A DNA stretch of 64,000 nt. Origin: Phoronis australis (Eukaryota > Phoronida > Phoronidae). The stretch spans positions 216,731 to 280,730 of the forward strand of contig NMRA01000257.1 of the NCBI GenBank assembly GCA_002633005.1. Reading direction: 5' to 3'. The notes under the pieces are model-generated. The model made no database searches, was not told where the DNA came from, and saw only the letters and a program-made list of their open reading frames with translations. Shown piece by piece: positions 48,701-61,803 of the stretch. The position numbers were made by a program, and so were the translations under genes. The number at the start of each line of letters is the position of its first letter. Within the stretch, counting starts at the first letter, position 1.

Positions 48701-51700
48701 TAAAGGCCAGGACACTCAGACAGAGATGACATCAACATGCACTCACAAGTATCCAAGCTATCACACGACCCCTGAACAAACTCTCTGAAATCAAACACCA
48801 CTTCAAATGTACTAAATTGCACATGGTGCAACAAAAAGGCAATCATCACGTTCTAGTATGATGTATCAGAAGCACAATGCACTACATCCCTCACCTCCTT
48901 TGCCATTTATAACATGCAAAAGCTCATCCTTAAACTAAAAATGACTCGAACTTAACATAAGGAGTGAACCCACCAAAGTACTGGTTTGTCATCCTTTTCA
49001 AATATGCATCCTGGCTGTCATGACGCTGGACTACCTTCCTGGTGATTGCCTGGTATCGATTACGGAACTCTGACTCCGATGCTGTCGTTGCGGTGGAAAG
49101 ACCTCGCTCTCTCTGGTCTTCAAATGAGGATTCTTCAATCTCTCCTTCAAATACTTAAAACAATTGTAATCAAAAGATTATGTCATTGTGATTTTTGGCA
49201 CAACAATTAAACTTATGGTCTCTTGCAATGAATAGAAACTGATTCTGGTTTCATGTATACTAAACAGAGACCATTAGCCTAGAAAATGTGCAAAAAGTGT
49301 AACAGTAGGAAAATGAAAGTTGTGCTAAGCACATGACTACACTGAGCAGGGGAGATCATGATGAAAACTATAATTATACTAAAGGGCACAACAGCGGGCA
49401 ACAGGTATTGATGATCAACAAAATTTGAGCCAATTGAAGGAATTACGAGCTGTAAATTGAAGTCTACAAGAACAAAGTGCATCGATTGTTTAACTAGTTA
49501 GTGGTACCCATAGCCAGCTTCATAAACACATGAGGCACATTAACATATTGGGAAGTAAATATATATCACTTCAGCTCTAATATGCATAGTATGTTAATCT
49601 GTCTAGACTACATGTAAAAAGAGAATCTAAAGAAAGTTTAATGTGGTTTGAGTATTACATCAGAAATGTTAACATGCAAAATACTAGATAGTGACATATC
49701 CTACATCCTAGGCCGATACTGGAAGAGTTCCTGTAAATTACACTTAACCCAGAAAAACTATCGGATGTCACGTCACTCTAAGAAGTTGTACCTTTCGAGT
49801 GTAGTGGGGCACCATTGGAGACCCTCGATGTTTTCAAATCCTCCCAACTAACTCGAACAAATATTTTGGTTATCAACATTTATTTCCAATCTCATCCTTC
49901 ATTCACCACAATTATTAGCATATTAATCAATTTTCAGTAAATATGTAGAGGGCAGAATGAACACTTCCAGCATAGGTACATGTAACCCACAAGTCCATAG
50001 TGAAAACTGGCAAAGTAAACAATTTGTTGATGAATGCACTGGAAAAAAGCTTGATTGCCAGAGTATTGGCTCAAGTTAGAAGGATTTAAAGAAATCAACA
50101 GCCTCCAATTAACATGTACTTAGGTTTATAAGGTACATATAACGACATGACATTGTTGTTTTAGCCTAGGCAAGGCATACTTTGTCAAAAAGATTCTGGT
50201 GTACATGAATGATTAGGATACAATGCCATTGTAAGGCAAGGAGCATAGCCTTAGACGGAGGAACTGACATAAGACGCGACTCCGTTTTACATGACTTCCG
50301 ACAAGTTCATTGAAAGTTTCCAAACCTTCTCCACTTCATGTGCACAACGAAGGTAAAGAAATCAGAGTGGGTCAAAAGAGAGGTTAAAATGATACTATAT
50401 GACTTTGTGTAAAGGACAGTTAATTGTGTGCCAGTGAGAACAGAAATTTACTTTTTTCAAGGCAAAGAGGCTTATCAATGAGAAGACCTGCAGAGAAAAT
50501 AACAAAATAATGCTTTAGAATCAATGAAGTTATCTAGAGCCATAAAAACATCATCTTGAATAATGCAAACAATTCAAACTCAAAAAAACAACTAAGTTTG
50601 TGAGAGTTAATGCCACCAAGGAACTTGGTATATTGAGGCAGATGCAAAAAAGATCGACTGTCACAATCGGGCACTGAGTACAAGTCAGATCTGTCTCAAA
50701 GCGGGAGGATGGGATTTTATCCATGACAGAACCAACCCTGCCAAACTTCATGGAGATACATCAAGGAGAATGCAAAGGAACTGAAATTGCCACCAGGGAT
50801 GCTGCAGTCATCACATTCAGGCTATTAAAACCAAAGTCAGACAAGCAATTCTCAATAGATACAAATCTGTCAAATTTCACGACAGTCCTTCAAGTGGTTT
50901 GGCAGATAGAGAGGCAGACACCAAAAAGCAGAACTAAAACCCTTTAAATGGTCTCTCTATGATATAAAAGTAAATTTCACAAAGGATATAGATATAGAGA
51001 TCACCGCAAACAAGAGCTTAGCGTTGATACGCAGCCACCGTGTGCATTATAAATGGCAAAGATATAGAGCGTGCTCATTTTATCAAACATTTCCATGCAT
51101 CAGAGTGAGCAACACTAGTGAGTCTCTATTGTGCACTCTGTGCTTAGTCATCTAAAAACTGGCAAATGCAATCTGCGTATGTGTAGATATTGAGATTGAC
51201 GCAAAGAAAACTAAATTACCACTAGATGCCACTACAGTAGTAGGTTCCATCCAATAATCGATGCCAGTCGTTCTCACCTTACAGGGGAAAGCAACTGCTT
51301 TTAATGTCACCTTTAGTAAAATTACAGATTCCTGGCAAACTTGGAAATACACTTTCCGTGTTTAAACTCCTGTTTCCCAGACAAGTATTGACTATATTCA
51401 TAGAACAATCAAGTGACGTGAATCGTTGAGCAAAAAGCAGCAACTTGAACCTGCATTCACATTCACTGAGCAAAAATGTATGACTGACATGTAGACTGCA
51501 AGTGATCAACAGTGAGCAGGACAATGCGTATATTCAATGGAAGTGACTACAGAACCATCCCGAATGCTGACCTTTTGCTGAGCCGTACAAATCACATTAG
51601 TTTTGCGAGGGATTCCAGTAATTGACACGGTAAAGGAGAATTTCCTCTTTAAGGCAGTCTTAATTAACATACTAAAACCATGGACCAAATGAATTTCACT

Positions 51701-54700
51701 GCTTAGATCCGCTAACTTGGTTTATTCAAGCAGTGTCTGTGATTTTGGTTTGACCTAATTAACGCCGAGTGAGTTTTTAAGTAACCCAGTGGTGATGTTT
51801 GATGTTTTTGCTTTGGACCAAACAGGTGCGCAAAAACAGGAAAATATAGAATAACAGCCCAAAAAAATACAACAGACAAACTATGCAACAGTATAGACCA
51901 AGCCAAAATATTAAACTGCGAATAGAATAAATCAAGTTAGCGGCGGTGAATTTTCCATTAAAGCGCTAATTTAAATAAACTCCATTCAATCCTTGGTTTT
52001 AGGTTATCATGTGTCAGCAAAAGTGCTAACCTGAGAAGAATTTTATAAAAAAACAAAGCTTTTCATCCCAAAACAATAACCAAAACAGCGCTACAAAGAA
52101 GGCACAGCATTACCCTTTACACTTAGGCTAGACATGTATAAACCTCACCCACCATTGTCTTCCTGAACTGGGCTATCAACTGAGTGATTCAGCCATGACT
52201 GGTTATCATTACAGCCAATCTTGACCCATGTAGATGCTCTGTAAGCAGCATCATAGACACCTGAAAGGACCAAAATGATCTGATACAGTAACTACACGAT
52301 CACCAGTGCTGTAGTGGTAAACTGAAAGGTAAGTAGGCGCCCAAAGCCCACCGTATCACACTGGGCATGCAACGTAACTTACGGTGCGTAGGCGCTATGT
52401 TCATATGCCAAAAGGTGGTGGGCTGCACCTACGTGCGCCTACGCCCCACTACAGCATTGACAATCACCACAAATATGACACAGTTACACAGCCCAGTAAC
52501 ACAGTGAAGCTATATACAGTAATTCTCTCCCTATTTCGGACAAAAATAATTGGCAAAATTGTCATTTTTCTATTTTCCAAAGTCTAACTAATTCACCACA
52601 AATATTGGAAAATATGCCCCAAAGCTCTCAAGTTCTTGACATCTACAAAGAAACCATGTCACATACCATGGGTTAGTGTTTACAGACCAGGGGCCTGTTC
52701 CAAGAAACTGACTTAAGTTCATTTTTGACTTAAGTTTAAGATTTGTCTTAACTTCCAAACTTTGAAATTTCCACATTTGGTAAGTTAGTCAAAATTAAGA
52801 CAAAATTTATGTCAAACACATAAGTCAAACTTAAGATCTCTTTCTTCAATTGGTTTTGAGACAAATTCAAACTTTATTTTAAAATTTACTAAAATTGTAG
52901 ATTTGTCTAAGCTAAGTCAGTTTTGCTAGAACGGCCCCTAATTATTAGACTAAGACTGAGCCCAGACGAAGTGCGTTAACCTAGCCAAGCAAAAAATCAA
53001 GCATATAATAAAGACATGACAAAAATGGGCAAGTCCTGTTCTCTCGCCTGCATAAAATCTTATCTGCAGAATTCTATTAAGATCCTTAATCAAACTTAGT
53101 GAACATTGACGGAAGCACTAGGGGGCATATCAGTATTCGAGGCTGTCAAAAAATCGACGATAACTTTGTCAAATAATTCTTCAGATTGGAAGAATGCCAA
53201 AAATGGGGCAAACACTTTTCAAATTGCTACAAACATGAGTAGGCACTGTCATCTTCTTTGTACAGAAACCAATATGTCATATTTCACAAAGTTCCACCAC
53301 GAGACTAATGGCCACTCAGATAGAGGTAGATGCAACTGAAAACTAAAAGTAAAATTTGCCTCAAGAGGTCACAGCAGTAGTTGGATCAGTCCAAAACTAA
53401 ACAAATCTGACGTCTAGTTAACAGAAACAAAAATACTTAAATTGCCATTAGGAGGCACACACGGTAACAGAGCAGTCTGTAACAGTACTCCTTCATCAAC
53501 TCTGGTAGATACAGTCTAATATTTTACCACCTGAGCACAGTATTGTCTTGGCGGGGCATTTTCCTCTCAGCTACTAACTTGAGTTCAGTTATCACCTTTG
53601 CTGGTTATTTCGCTATGTGGCATCCGTGGTATAATCTCGGGTGGGTACTTGTCTTTGTGTTATCCTATTTTATCGAATGGGAATTTATTTTTGTTTTATC
53701 AGTAGCATAATCGAGCAGCCAAACAAAAGAAATGGTCGTGCTTCAGGGAGTTGCTCAAATGGTATCCTCTCAAGCAGGATTTACAACCTGTACTGTTTTT
53801 ATCTAGGGATCCCATTTTGTCAGTTGCCAACTAGTAGGTGATATGATGGTCTTCATTTTGAATGTGCAACAGCACTCATTACTTGGAAGAGAAGCTCAAG
53901 GTATACATTTCTTAAACTTGGCTGACTTAAATGTAAAGAACAAACGAAGTCCAAATCACATACTGATATTCCCAGCACATCTATTTGTATGACAGGCTAG
54001 TCTAAACAACCTTTCAGAACTGAATTTAAATGACCTCTACATGAAAAATACAGATATGTCATGCTGTCAAAAACCGGTTCTTGAATAAAAAGATTTACCG
54101 TGCTTATCCGGATTCCTGCCCTGGGTGCATGAATTGGGAATTCAGAAATATGTTCATCACTTCAAGGCTTCACATAATCAGCACACAATATGGCCATGTG
54201 AAATTCTAATTGTCAAATGTCTCCAAAAACTTAAAGCTTAAGAAAATCTTATTTTATAACTAGCATGGTTTGCCTGTGCTGTGCAGATGTCATAAAACTA
54301 CTTTAGGAACATTTTCCATTAAAAAATGGAAAAATGACAGTTTTTAGCGATTGTTTTTGTACGAAAAGTGAAGAATCACTGTTAGTCGTAGAATATTTTC
54401 TGTAATGCCAAAGTTGCAAATTTTCAGATTTTTTTTAAACCAAACATTTCAAGTGCTTAGGTATTCTTTCTGCAAAGCATATTATTAGACAGGAATAGAA
54501 AAATATCTTGTTCCGCAAATCAAATGTACAGTTTAAAATTGAAAAAACATGTTCACTGCTATGAAGGTCACCACCTGCTATTTTTACACAGAACTTGATA
54601 AATTAAGGTTTAGAACCTTTCGAAGTCCCTTGTCTAAAGAGGAAAGCAACTGCTTTGCACCTTTAATTTAAACAAAAATCATTGGTTCACATGCAATGCT

Positions 54701-55659
54701 ATTTTTCAGTCTAAATTTCTGTTACCCTGGCCCTCTGCAGCTGCATGCAACAATTGTAAAGTGACAATAAAGGCCCTGTAAAAGGCCCACCTTTATATGT
54801 CTGTATTCTTGTCCATTGAGCCAATGCAATGACCAACTCACTATTGAATTGTGTGAGTCAGTAGTAATTGGGTGATTAAGGTAATTTCTGTATTGTTGCA
54901 CACATAGCAGCTGGAAAGCAGGCACAGGACAACAATCTCCTTAAAAACAACACCAAAAAATTTTTTGGCTTCCCCTTTAAAGCCGACATATTTGAAATCA
55001 GTAAAAACATCCAACATTCTCAGAATGATAGTGACCGTGAATAAACTTTTAAAAACGTCACATGGTGCCACGTGACATAACTTACCACTGTCATCGTCGT
55101 CATCTTCACCATCACCATCGTCATCATTTTCATTGCTCTCTGTAATTGTATGTTGCCTGACACTCTGGCGCGCTGACTGCCTCCTCATCACAACTTTCAC
55201 GTCTCGTGGTTCATCGCTCTCGCGCACATTAACACACACAACTTTTGTAAAACTTTTAGTCAAGTCATCGCAGTCCGTCTCCGACGGCAGGTTCATGTTG
55301 GGTGCACCAGTATCACTACTAGACTGACCTGGATCTACACTCTCCACCTCAGACACACCATCCTGGTCTGAGTTCACTGCATGCTGGTGTGTACCTTTGT
55401 AATTGACAGCAGGTTCTATAGCCTCCAGTTTCCCATTGGCATCCAAAACAATAACACCAGAGCCCGTGTCCTTATTATGGTGTAATTCGTAACACACTTC
55501 AGTCTGTGGCATGGAATCTCCCTCATGATCATACCCATTCTGTTCACATTGTTCATTGTCATCCACATAATCCTCTTCAGAGAGAAATTCAAATGCTGCA
55601 CTGATTTTGGCAGACACTCGGCTTGCCCTGAACTCCGACCTTCTAGTTCCAGCAGACAT
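42782..55659 (-). CDS. Scaffold-like protein with one PDZ and two PH domains, 10 exons
   Basis: Exons on the minus strand: 55659-55086, 52260-52153, 49153-48974, 47722-47621, 47285-47175, 46730-46534, 46150-46005, 44618-44386, 43286-43154, 42836-42782. All phases agree and give 612 residues. Residues 1-190 are acidic and probably disordered (a run of Asp/Glu near 180). A PDZ domain spans about 294-362, with the carboxylate loop DFGFHV, GVKEGDAIVCING and THEEVVAILKK. The first PH domain is about 387-480 (FGTLLKRS, TWKKRWCVLK, DTYYFAASSKEEF). The second is about 512-610 (CHGYLTKMGG, WKKRFCVLKDACLYYY, and RWMVAM with the usual helix Trp in the 55-bp last exon). PH domains bind phosphoinositides and PDZ domains bind C-termini, so a membrane-linked adaptor is likely. 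The second PH resembles those of CNK-type proteins and mouse Pdzph1 has a PDZ-PH plan, but I cannot assign orthology. Confidence 0.85.
44045..44395. repeat. Minisatellite of 65-72 bp containing a splice donor
   Basis: Five diverged units share GACCAATACAATACCTTT. Unit starts (GACCA) lie near 44093, 44164, 44229, 44301 and 44372. The last unit contains the real donor of the exon 44618-44386 (AAAG then GTATTGTATTGG, read on the minus strand). Confidence 0.8.
45002..45085. repeat. 28-bp tandem repeat, three copies
   Basis: TTTGAATGAACGTGGAAATG plus GAATTCCG is repeated three times in an intron of the PDZ-PH gene. Confidence 0.85.
48470..48745 (+). repeat. Diverged CTCF-like monomers
   Basis: TTGCCACAAGGGGACACAGT is followed by AATCAGTCCAAAATC, ACAAATTTCATTAAGATCC and GACAGAGATGACATCA, in the block order of the array at 11651-13205. 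Further members in introns of this gene are near 50620-50940 (TTGCCACCAGGGATGCTGCA) and 51215-51260 (ACCACTAGATGCCAC). Confidence 0.6.
52304..52459. mobile_element. hAT-like MITE, 156 bp
   Basis: CAGTGCTGTAGTGG at the left and CCACTACAGCATTG at the right are inverted, and TAGGCGC/GCGCCTA extends the pairing further in. The flanking 8-mers ACGATCAC and ACAATCAC differ at one base. CAGTG-type ends with 8-bp duplications are typical of hAT elements. It lies in intron 1 of the PDZ-PH gene, close to exon 2. Confidence 0.75.
52690..52939. mobile_element. MITE with GGGGCCTGTTCCA-like ends
   Basis: Left GGGGCCTGTTCCAAGAAACT then GACTTAAG. The right end, read inverted, is AGGGGCCGTTCTAGCAAAAC then TGACTTAG. 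The interior is AT-rich with many TTAAG and TTGTCTTAA stretches and is non-coding. Confidence 0.6.
53095..53475 (+). repeat. CTCF-like monomers, two or three diverged copies
   Basis: GCACTAGGGGGCATATCAGT (53116), TTGCCTCAAGAGGTCACAG (53359) and TTGCCATTAGGAGGCACAC (53441), with the usual AAA-TCGACGAT and CATATTTCACAAAG-TCC blocks between them. Intron 1 of the PDZ-PH gene. Confidence 0.6.
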
Positions 55660-58600
55660 TATGACACTTCAACTACTGCCCAGTGAAGCCGGAAAACATC
55701 CACATTGCCTTGTCCGACTATAATGCCAAAAAAATAAGATTATATAGTTTCTCGTTTTACATGGACCCCGTACAGTTGCCAATACATACAGCAATAGGCA
55801 TGCAGTATTCGGTGCCATCAACTTATAGTAAAATATATATTCCCTCATTCAGGAGACAATAAAGGGGACAAGTGACATTATATACATTTATTTTATATTT
55901 TTGTTAATTCCACAAAAGACAAGTATCGTCAAAGTAAATATTTTATAATTTTACAGTTCTATACCATAGCGTCTATCAAGCAATGCTTATAGCCTTGTGA
56001 GAGTGTGAAACTGTCTTTTGCTTGGTCAACTTCTAATTTTGGTGTGTTAAGACTGGAGTCGACAGGAACGAAATCCAATTTCTTTCAGTCAAAGACATTT
56101 TAGACATTGGACATTTTCACATAATCACAAGTCATTTCATTACAATCCCATTGAACAACACTGACAATGTTCTGCCCTTATTATGTACCACTCTCCTGGA
56201 GTATAAAATCAAGAAATTTCCACTTTCAGGACCTAATCCAGATTCAGAATCACACTTCATTGAACTTGTCAAGCAAGCCTTTTGTGTATTGGTACACAAA
56301 ATTGTGGTTAAGGTGGTCAGAGCTTATACAGACACACAAATGAATCAACAGGTGAAAGTTAAGTCTAATTTCTCTGAAAGTTAACCGTTTTTTCTTCATT
56401 CGAAGTTTTTAGGTGAAAATATTTCATACAAAACACATCTGCCTCACGACGTTTGTTTAAAGTCGTTTGCAAAATGTATTTTTAAATATTGGTTATCAAG
56501 CCCACTTTTTACAACATAATTGCTGGATTACATGAGCTTATCAGATGAAAGCGGACAATAAGAGAGCTGGACTGTGTAAACATTGGTTTGCCACTGTGAA
56601 ACTGATAACAACACCCCTGTATCCCAACAGGCCAATCAGTCAGTCCTGATACTCATTCCTCAGCACGGGTGCGTATCCTCCATGCAAGTGTGCAGAACAT
56701 TGTTCATCATCATATCCCATTTGGCCACAAGTCGTATTTCATTATGTCGCCACTAAATCAAAAATATCTATGATGAAAATGAGAAAATTAATTCTTGATT
56801 TTTGTCTAAAACTGCTAAGATTTAATGTCAATTTTAACTCACTGCTGTTATGACAAAAAGCGCATGGGATCTCTATTTCTTAAGCTGGGCAGGTGGTGAA
56901 TTCTCCAGTCAGATACAATACATGCCAGATGTGACTTAAAAGTCATGCCGCCTGTAACTCACATTATTTTTGGTAAACATGATTTTTTTGATTAAAACAT
57001 AAACGTTGTCAAGTATGTTAAGATTTTTGATTTCTAAATCTTGATATTGGAAAGTCAATAAAAGTACAACAAAACAGGTCAGTTATTTTTTCTTACCTAA
57101 AGACATATATATACAGTCAAATTTCTTCAACTTAGAAAACAGCTTAATTAAGCAATTACGAAAAATCTTCCATTCAGTCAACTCCAGGCAATGAGTAGTT
57201 TCCAAATGTACACTCTTGCTATTTTAAACACCAAAGCGCATCAGGAGGTTTGTATGACTACACATTTTGCTTTAGTTTTTCAAAAATAAGGATAACTTCA
57301 CAAACATGGACAGAAACACAAGAACAACCAATACGTTCATTTATGTATAAGTTGTATTGTTTTTTATAACAAATGTGGTCCAAATGTCTTATTTGAACAA
57401 GTTGAGACCAGTATGAATACAGGGTATAGCATAATGTTTCAGCAAATGCCTCGCTTCTGAGAAAGTCAAATGCATTTAGTTTAAATCCCTTCTGACTTCA
57501 TGATTTTATCACTGTCCATTTATTTGATCATTTGCAAATCTTCAAAGTAAAAACAACTACTAAGCATATTTTTATTAGCTGAAAATTGTATTTCAGTGGG
57601 TGTGACGGATACCTGACTGATGTATCGAATTCACATATGTCAGTCATGCAGGTTCTAATGCAACGAATAATTCCTGGGAATTAAAATTTTGGTAAATAGT
57701 ATTGAATAACAAGATAAAAGAGAATCTGACATTTATTTTGCTTGAAAACTTTTAGCACGGATGTATCGTCATGATATCCAAGAGTTGGCCTTTGACCCTG
57801 AGAGGTCTAATGATATTCTTGGTTAGTTAAGGCTTCATGTGGTAGCACAAAATTGATAGCACAGAAGAATTCCAAAACTTGCTTATTACAAAAATTAACA
57901 CAGTAATAATTGGGTAAAATCTTGGGAGGTCAACTGACTCCCAAAAATGGTTCCCTATAGACAATTTGAAGGTTATACAACATTTAAGAATGGGTTCTGA
58001 AGTATTGTCGAAATCTAATTTTATGTCTGTGCCGGGTAAAACCTTTTCCATGCAAAAAATTGTTCGATGACACTTGGCTTACCTCAAAATCCAACTTCTG
58101 CCTGGTGGTTTGGAAATTGGCTCAGTTATGTTGCACATCCAACAGAAATAATGAGGAACATATCATACCAACACTAAACAAACGTCAAACGTTTTAGGTA
58201 GTAAAAGTCAAATTTCCTCTCCAATTTTCAAAATTCAAAAACCTAATTACGTGTGTTTTTCACGAACTATTCCAATATACTATATACAAACTTTTAACTA
58301 AAATTTAAAAATAATATATATTGTTATCCCCCAATGTGTTTATGATAGTTCCCATAATCTAGAGAACAATAACACCAGCAGCCTGGGTCGATTGAATTAC
58401 CACAACAGCATGGTGTCTTTGATCTAAACCAGTAGATTCTAAACTGCACAAACCGGTGGAGTTGTCCAATCTCGACCAGTTAGGGTATCAATGGAAGATT
58501 CTTTTCATGCAACTTATGATGGGGTCACACTGAGGCCCTTGGGTTGATCTACTACTCGTATCTACCACTGGTACTAACACTCATTGTAATAAAACATAAA

Positions 58601-60206
58601 TGTTGGACACTCCAATCGATCAGTATGATCAGAATTTTCTACTCAAATATGCATGGCACTCTAGAAAATCATTATCAAACAATTTTTAATACCTTTCTTC
58701 ATTTGATCCCATCAAAGTCACAGCCTTTGAGTGGTGATTTGGTAACAAAAATCATAAAACACCAAAATCCAATTCAAAGAGGCTGAGTTTGTGATGTCAT
58801 ATGGTAGACAGCCTTTGATCACATGCATCCTGGTTTTGATGGGCACTCTCGAAGTAATTCCAAAATTCTGTTTTCATCATCCAGCAGAAAGAACAGGAGG
58901 TGGAAACGAATGACCGCAAGGCCAAAATACAAATGTTATTTTATTGCATATCCGCATAATCTCTATAGTCAATTAGCCAGTAGAATGTATTTAAACTCTG
59001 AATTTGAATAAAAAATTTTGTTTCCACCTAAAGAACCGAAGGTTACTGGCTATTGACGTACTGCCAAATCCAAAAGATGCCGATAGGTGAGTTTCTGTGA
59101 TTAACATGCGCAGTCACACATTGGAAATCTCTGTCAAATAGCTGAGTGTCTGCTGTACTCGCAACCAAGAAAATAATACTTATCAAGATACCCTACTCCA
59201 GTTCTTGCAAGAAACACAAAAGTTTAATTTCACTAACCTCAATCATTTAAACTGAGCGCCAAACTTCCTGACTGCCATAAAGGTTGCTTGCTCAAACTCG
59301 AAATTTTATTTTCATCAGGCTTATACTACCGCCCGGTAGTTACTGAAATTCAGAGTTTGTTTGTTTTGGAAATTCCGTCTCCAATTCACAACTCACAGGA
59401 CAATTTAATGGGATCAATAATAAGGTTTCAGGAGTTTATGCGCTACCAATCTGAGGAGGTGTACGCAGGTTTTATTTGGACTTGGAATACTTGAAGTTCG
59501 GGACTTAGGCTCGGCAACATTTTATGTCCAACGTCACTGAGAAATTCGTCTGCGTCATGCACGCCGGAATTCATGAATCGAGTACTAGTTAGACAGGTTA
59601 CGTGTCCACTTCAGCCTCGCAGTCCTGTGAGTTATTCCAACACAGAGATGGAGATAAATTCAGTGAGGGACAAAACTTACCTCATAGGCTTATATTCTCA
59701 TATACTAATTACTTGAAATTGACTTATGAAAAGTTGAAAACTTCCAGCAGCTTGCCAATAACCTGTTGATTGTAAATCACGACGTCTAGCGTTGATAAAT
59801 TAGTTTTTACTTCCTTATCAGGGGAAGTAATTCTCAGTTTTCTTAGAACCTCAGTGCTCAGTGCCGTAATATTGCCGAAGGGTTGAGGTTAGTCAGTTTC
59901 CGTTTCTGTTGCGAAATATTGTAGCGCCAGACTTTTGCTTGTATTATTTAAAAATCGCGAAAATTTTGGGATCCCCGGAAAATCTCAGTCGGCAGTAGTA
60001 TGCAGAGTTAAGCGGCTTTATATGACTCTATTTCACAAAAAAACGGTTTTGGCTCCAGTGTCCATCAACTGTTAATTTGCAACTGAGACTTCAAGTGCAG
60101 TTGGACTCAGGCAGTTCCGGCCTAAGATGCGTGCATAAACCGTTGTACATATATTTTCTTGAATGAACTTATGTACTTCCTTGACAAACGTACTTCCTTA
60201 ACTTAC
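55660..60206. other. Upstream region of the PDZ-PH gene and anonymous AT-rich DNA
   Basis: The promoter and 5' UTR of the PDZ-PH gene should lie just right of 55659. Beyond that I find no convincing exon. A few donor-like sites on the minus strand (for example near 58090 and 59691) follow short open stretches that I could not join into a gene. Confidence 0.4.
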
Positions 60207-61803
60207 CTTAAAGACACCTGCCGGGAACTGAAATACACAAGCGTAGTTTATTTAGGAGCACTCCCAGGCCCCACAAAATGGCAATAGAAAATCTAATTGT
60301 TCTTATATTTTTCTTTGTCGAATTCATTTACTCGTTTTCATCATCTTCTATTCCATTGAATCCTAATGAATTCTGTTGTTTTTAATGCTCTCACTTTGTT
60401 ATGTCCTTCTGTGGTCCTCATCCCGTCCTGAGAGGGAACCTATGAAAGGTAAGTTGCCAAACACACTCTCTGTGGAAAGAATCTACATCATATTAAATTA
60501 AAACTGGAAAAGAGTGACAGTTGATTCCATCATCCGCCCCCCGNAAAAATCAATATTCAATTTTCAACTGAATACGACCTAGATAAACTTCAACAATGAG
60601 CAACAAAATGTACTGTTACTAACTTTGCTAAGGCCGACAATATTCAACGTTACATTTACATGTAGGCCACAACTGAAGCGAGAGCACTAAAATGACACCA
60701 GCTGTAGGCCTACCACCCATCATGTGCAAAAGTTTAGTTTTCAACCTCACAAACACCTCGACATATCTGGCTTGCCGGACAATAACTTTTATGCCCCACT
60801 CTGGCAGTTGTGTTCTGATTGTTAAGAAAATTTAAAAACGCTTAACGTGACACGTATTGCACTCGGTCTACTTGCCTACCACTATAAGAGGACGTGCGCA
60901 CATGGCAGGCCGGCCGCGGCCTATATTGCACGATCACCTGGAACCATTTTTATGCTTTATTAATATATAATTCAGTAAAACCGAGCTCGGAGGACCTAGA
61001 AACTTAACTCAAGGGGCTAAAAGCAATGTGGTCCAGTGGGAGTCGAACCCACACGGCCGGGGCGGGGTCTGAGCACCCCGTCGTCACACGTCACTACTGC
61101 GCCTGATCAGTGACACCATGCAGGGACGCGTAACACAAATATAAAAAATGTCATCAGGATGCATAACGGTAGTCAAAACGGGTGCGCCCAACATTGCAGA
61201 GTAGGAAAGATTTGATGGTTGCGGGGAGGGATCAGGGGGCGGGGCACCGGTCCCCCGGCAACACTTGGTTCCGTTGACTGACTCGAGGGGCTACGGAAAG
61301 AAATGACATTTGGATTCTGAGTGTTTGTTCTGCAATTATAGACCTACTAATGAAAAGTTTAGGCCTAAAAACAGGTATGTTCGAAAAATTACTCGTAATT
61401 GCGTAGCTAAATGTATGTGCCGCGCGTATATTAGGCTTGTATATATTATTAGTTTTTACCGTTTCTATGATAATTCTTTTGTGCAATGTTTACCTGTTGC
61501 CCAGATGTCGTTTTTTGTTAATTATTTTCTGAGCAGTAGGCCTACTCTTATCTCTAGTATTCATCTATACCCGTGAAATCAAGTTTTAAAAAATGAACAG
61601 TAGTTTACCTTGTTAAAGAATCTAACCCACTTTGTGTTGCTGACAGCGTACGGTGTGTTTGCCAATTGCCCCGCTCTTGGCGGATTGTCCCATTCTTTGT
61701 TTTTTTTTACAACCATCCCGCCACTCACCATCAAAATGTCTCGCTTTTTGACAAACGGCGAAATTGACATAATACTATTGTAATTTCTCCGTGACATAGT
61801 CAT
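60207..61803 (-). CDS. Possible gene start: one exon plus a 21-bp microexon
   Basis: An ATG at 61803 opens a 195-bp frame (65 codons, phase 0) ending at a GTAAAC donor after 61609. Its product contains SPFVKKRDILMVSGG and NTPYAVSNTKWVRFFNK. At 60227-60207 a TATTTCAG acceptor and a GTAAGT donor bracket exactly 21 bp that read FPAGVFK in the same phase. Both pieces are in frame, which favours a real gene, but I do not recognise it and found no further exons to the left. A SINE (60890-61112) lies in the presumed intron. Confidence 0.35.
60890..61112 (-). mobile_element. tRNA-derived SINE, copy 3
   Basis: Read on the minus strand, GGCGCAGTAGTGACGTGTG starts the head, GTGGGTTCGACTCCCACTGG is a good B box, and TTGAGTTAAGTTTCTAGGTCC plus AAAATGGTTCCAGGTGATC match the bodies of the other two copies. 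Confidence 0.75.

Noticed and set aside
57827-58051. Minus-strand ATG frame of 74 residues
   Set aside because: No recognisable domain, no splice partners, and a size expected by chance in this composition.
60890-61112. A tRNA gene suggested by a perfect-looking B box
   Set aside because: The acceptor stem is missing and the sequence continues into a body shared with two other copies, so it is a SINE.
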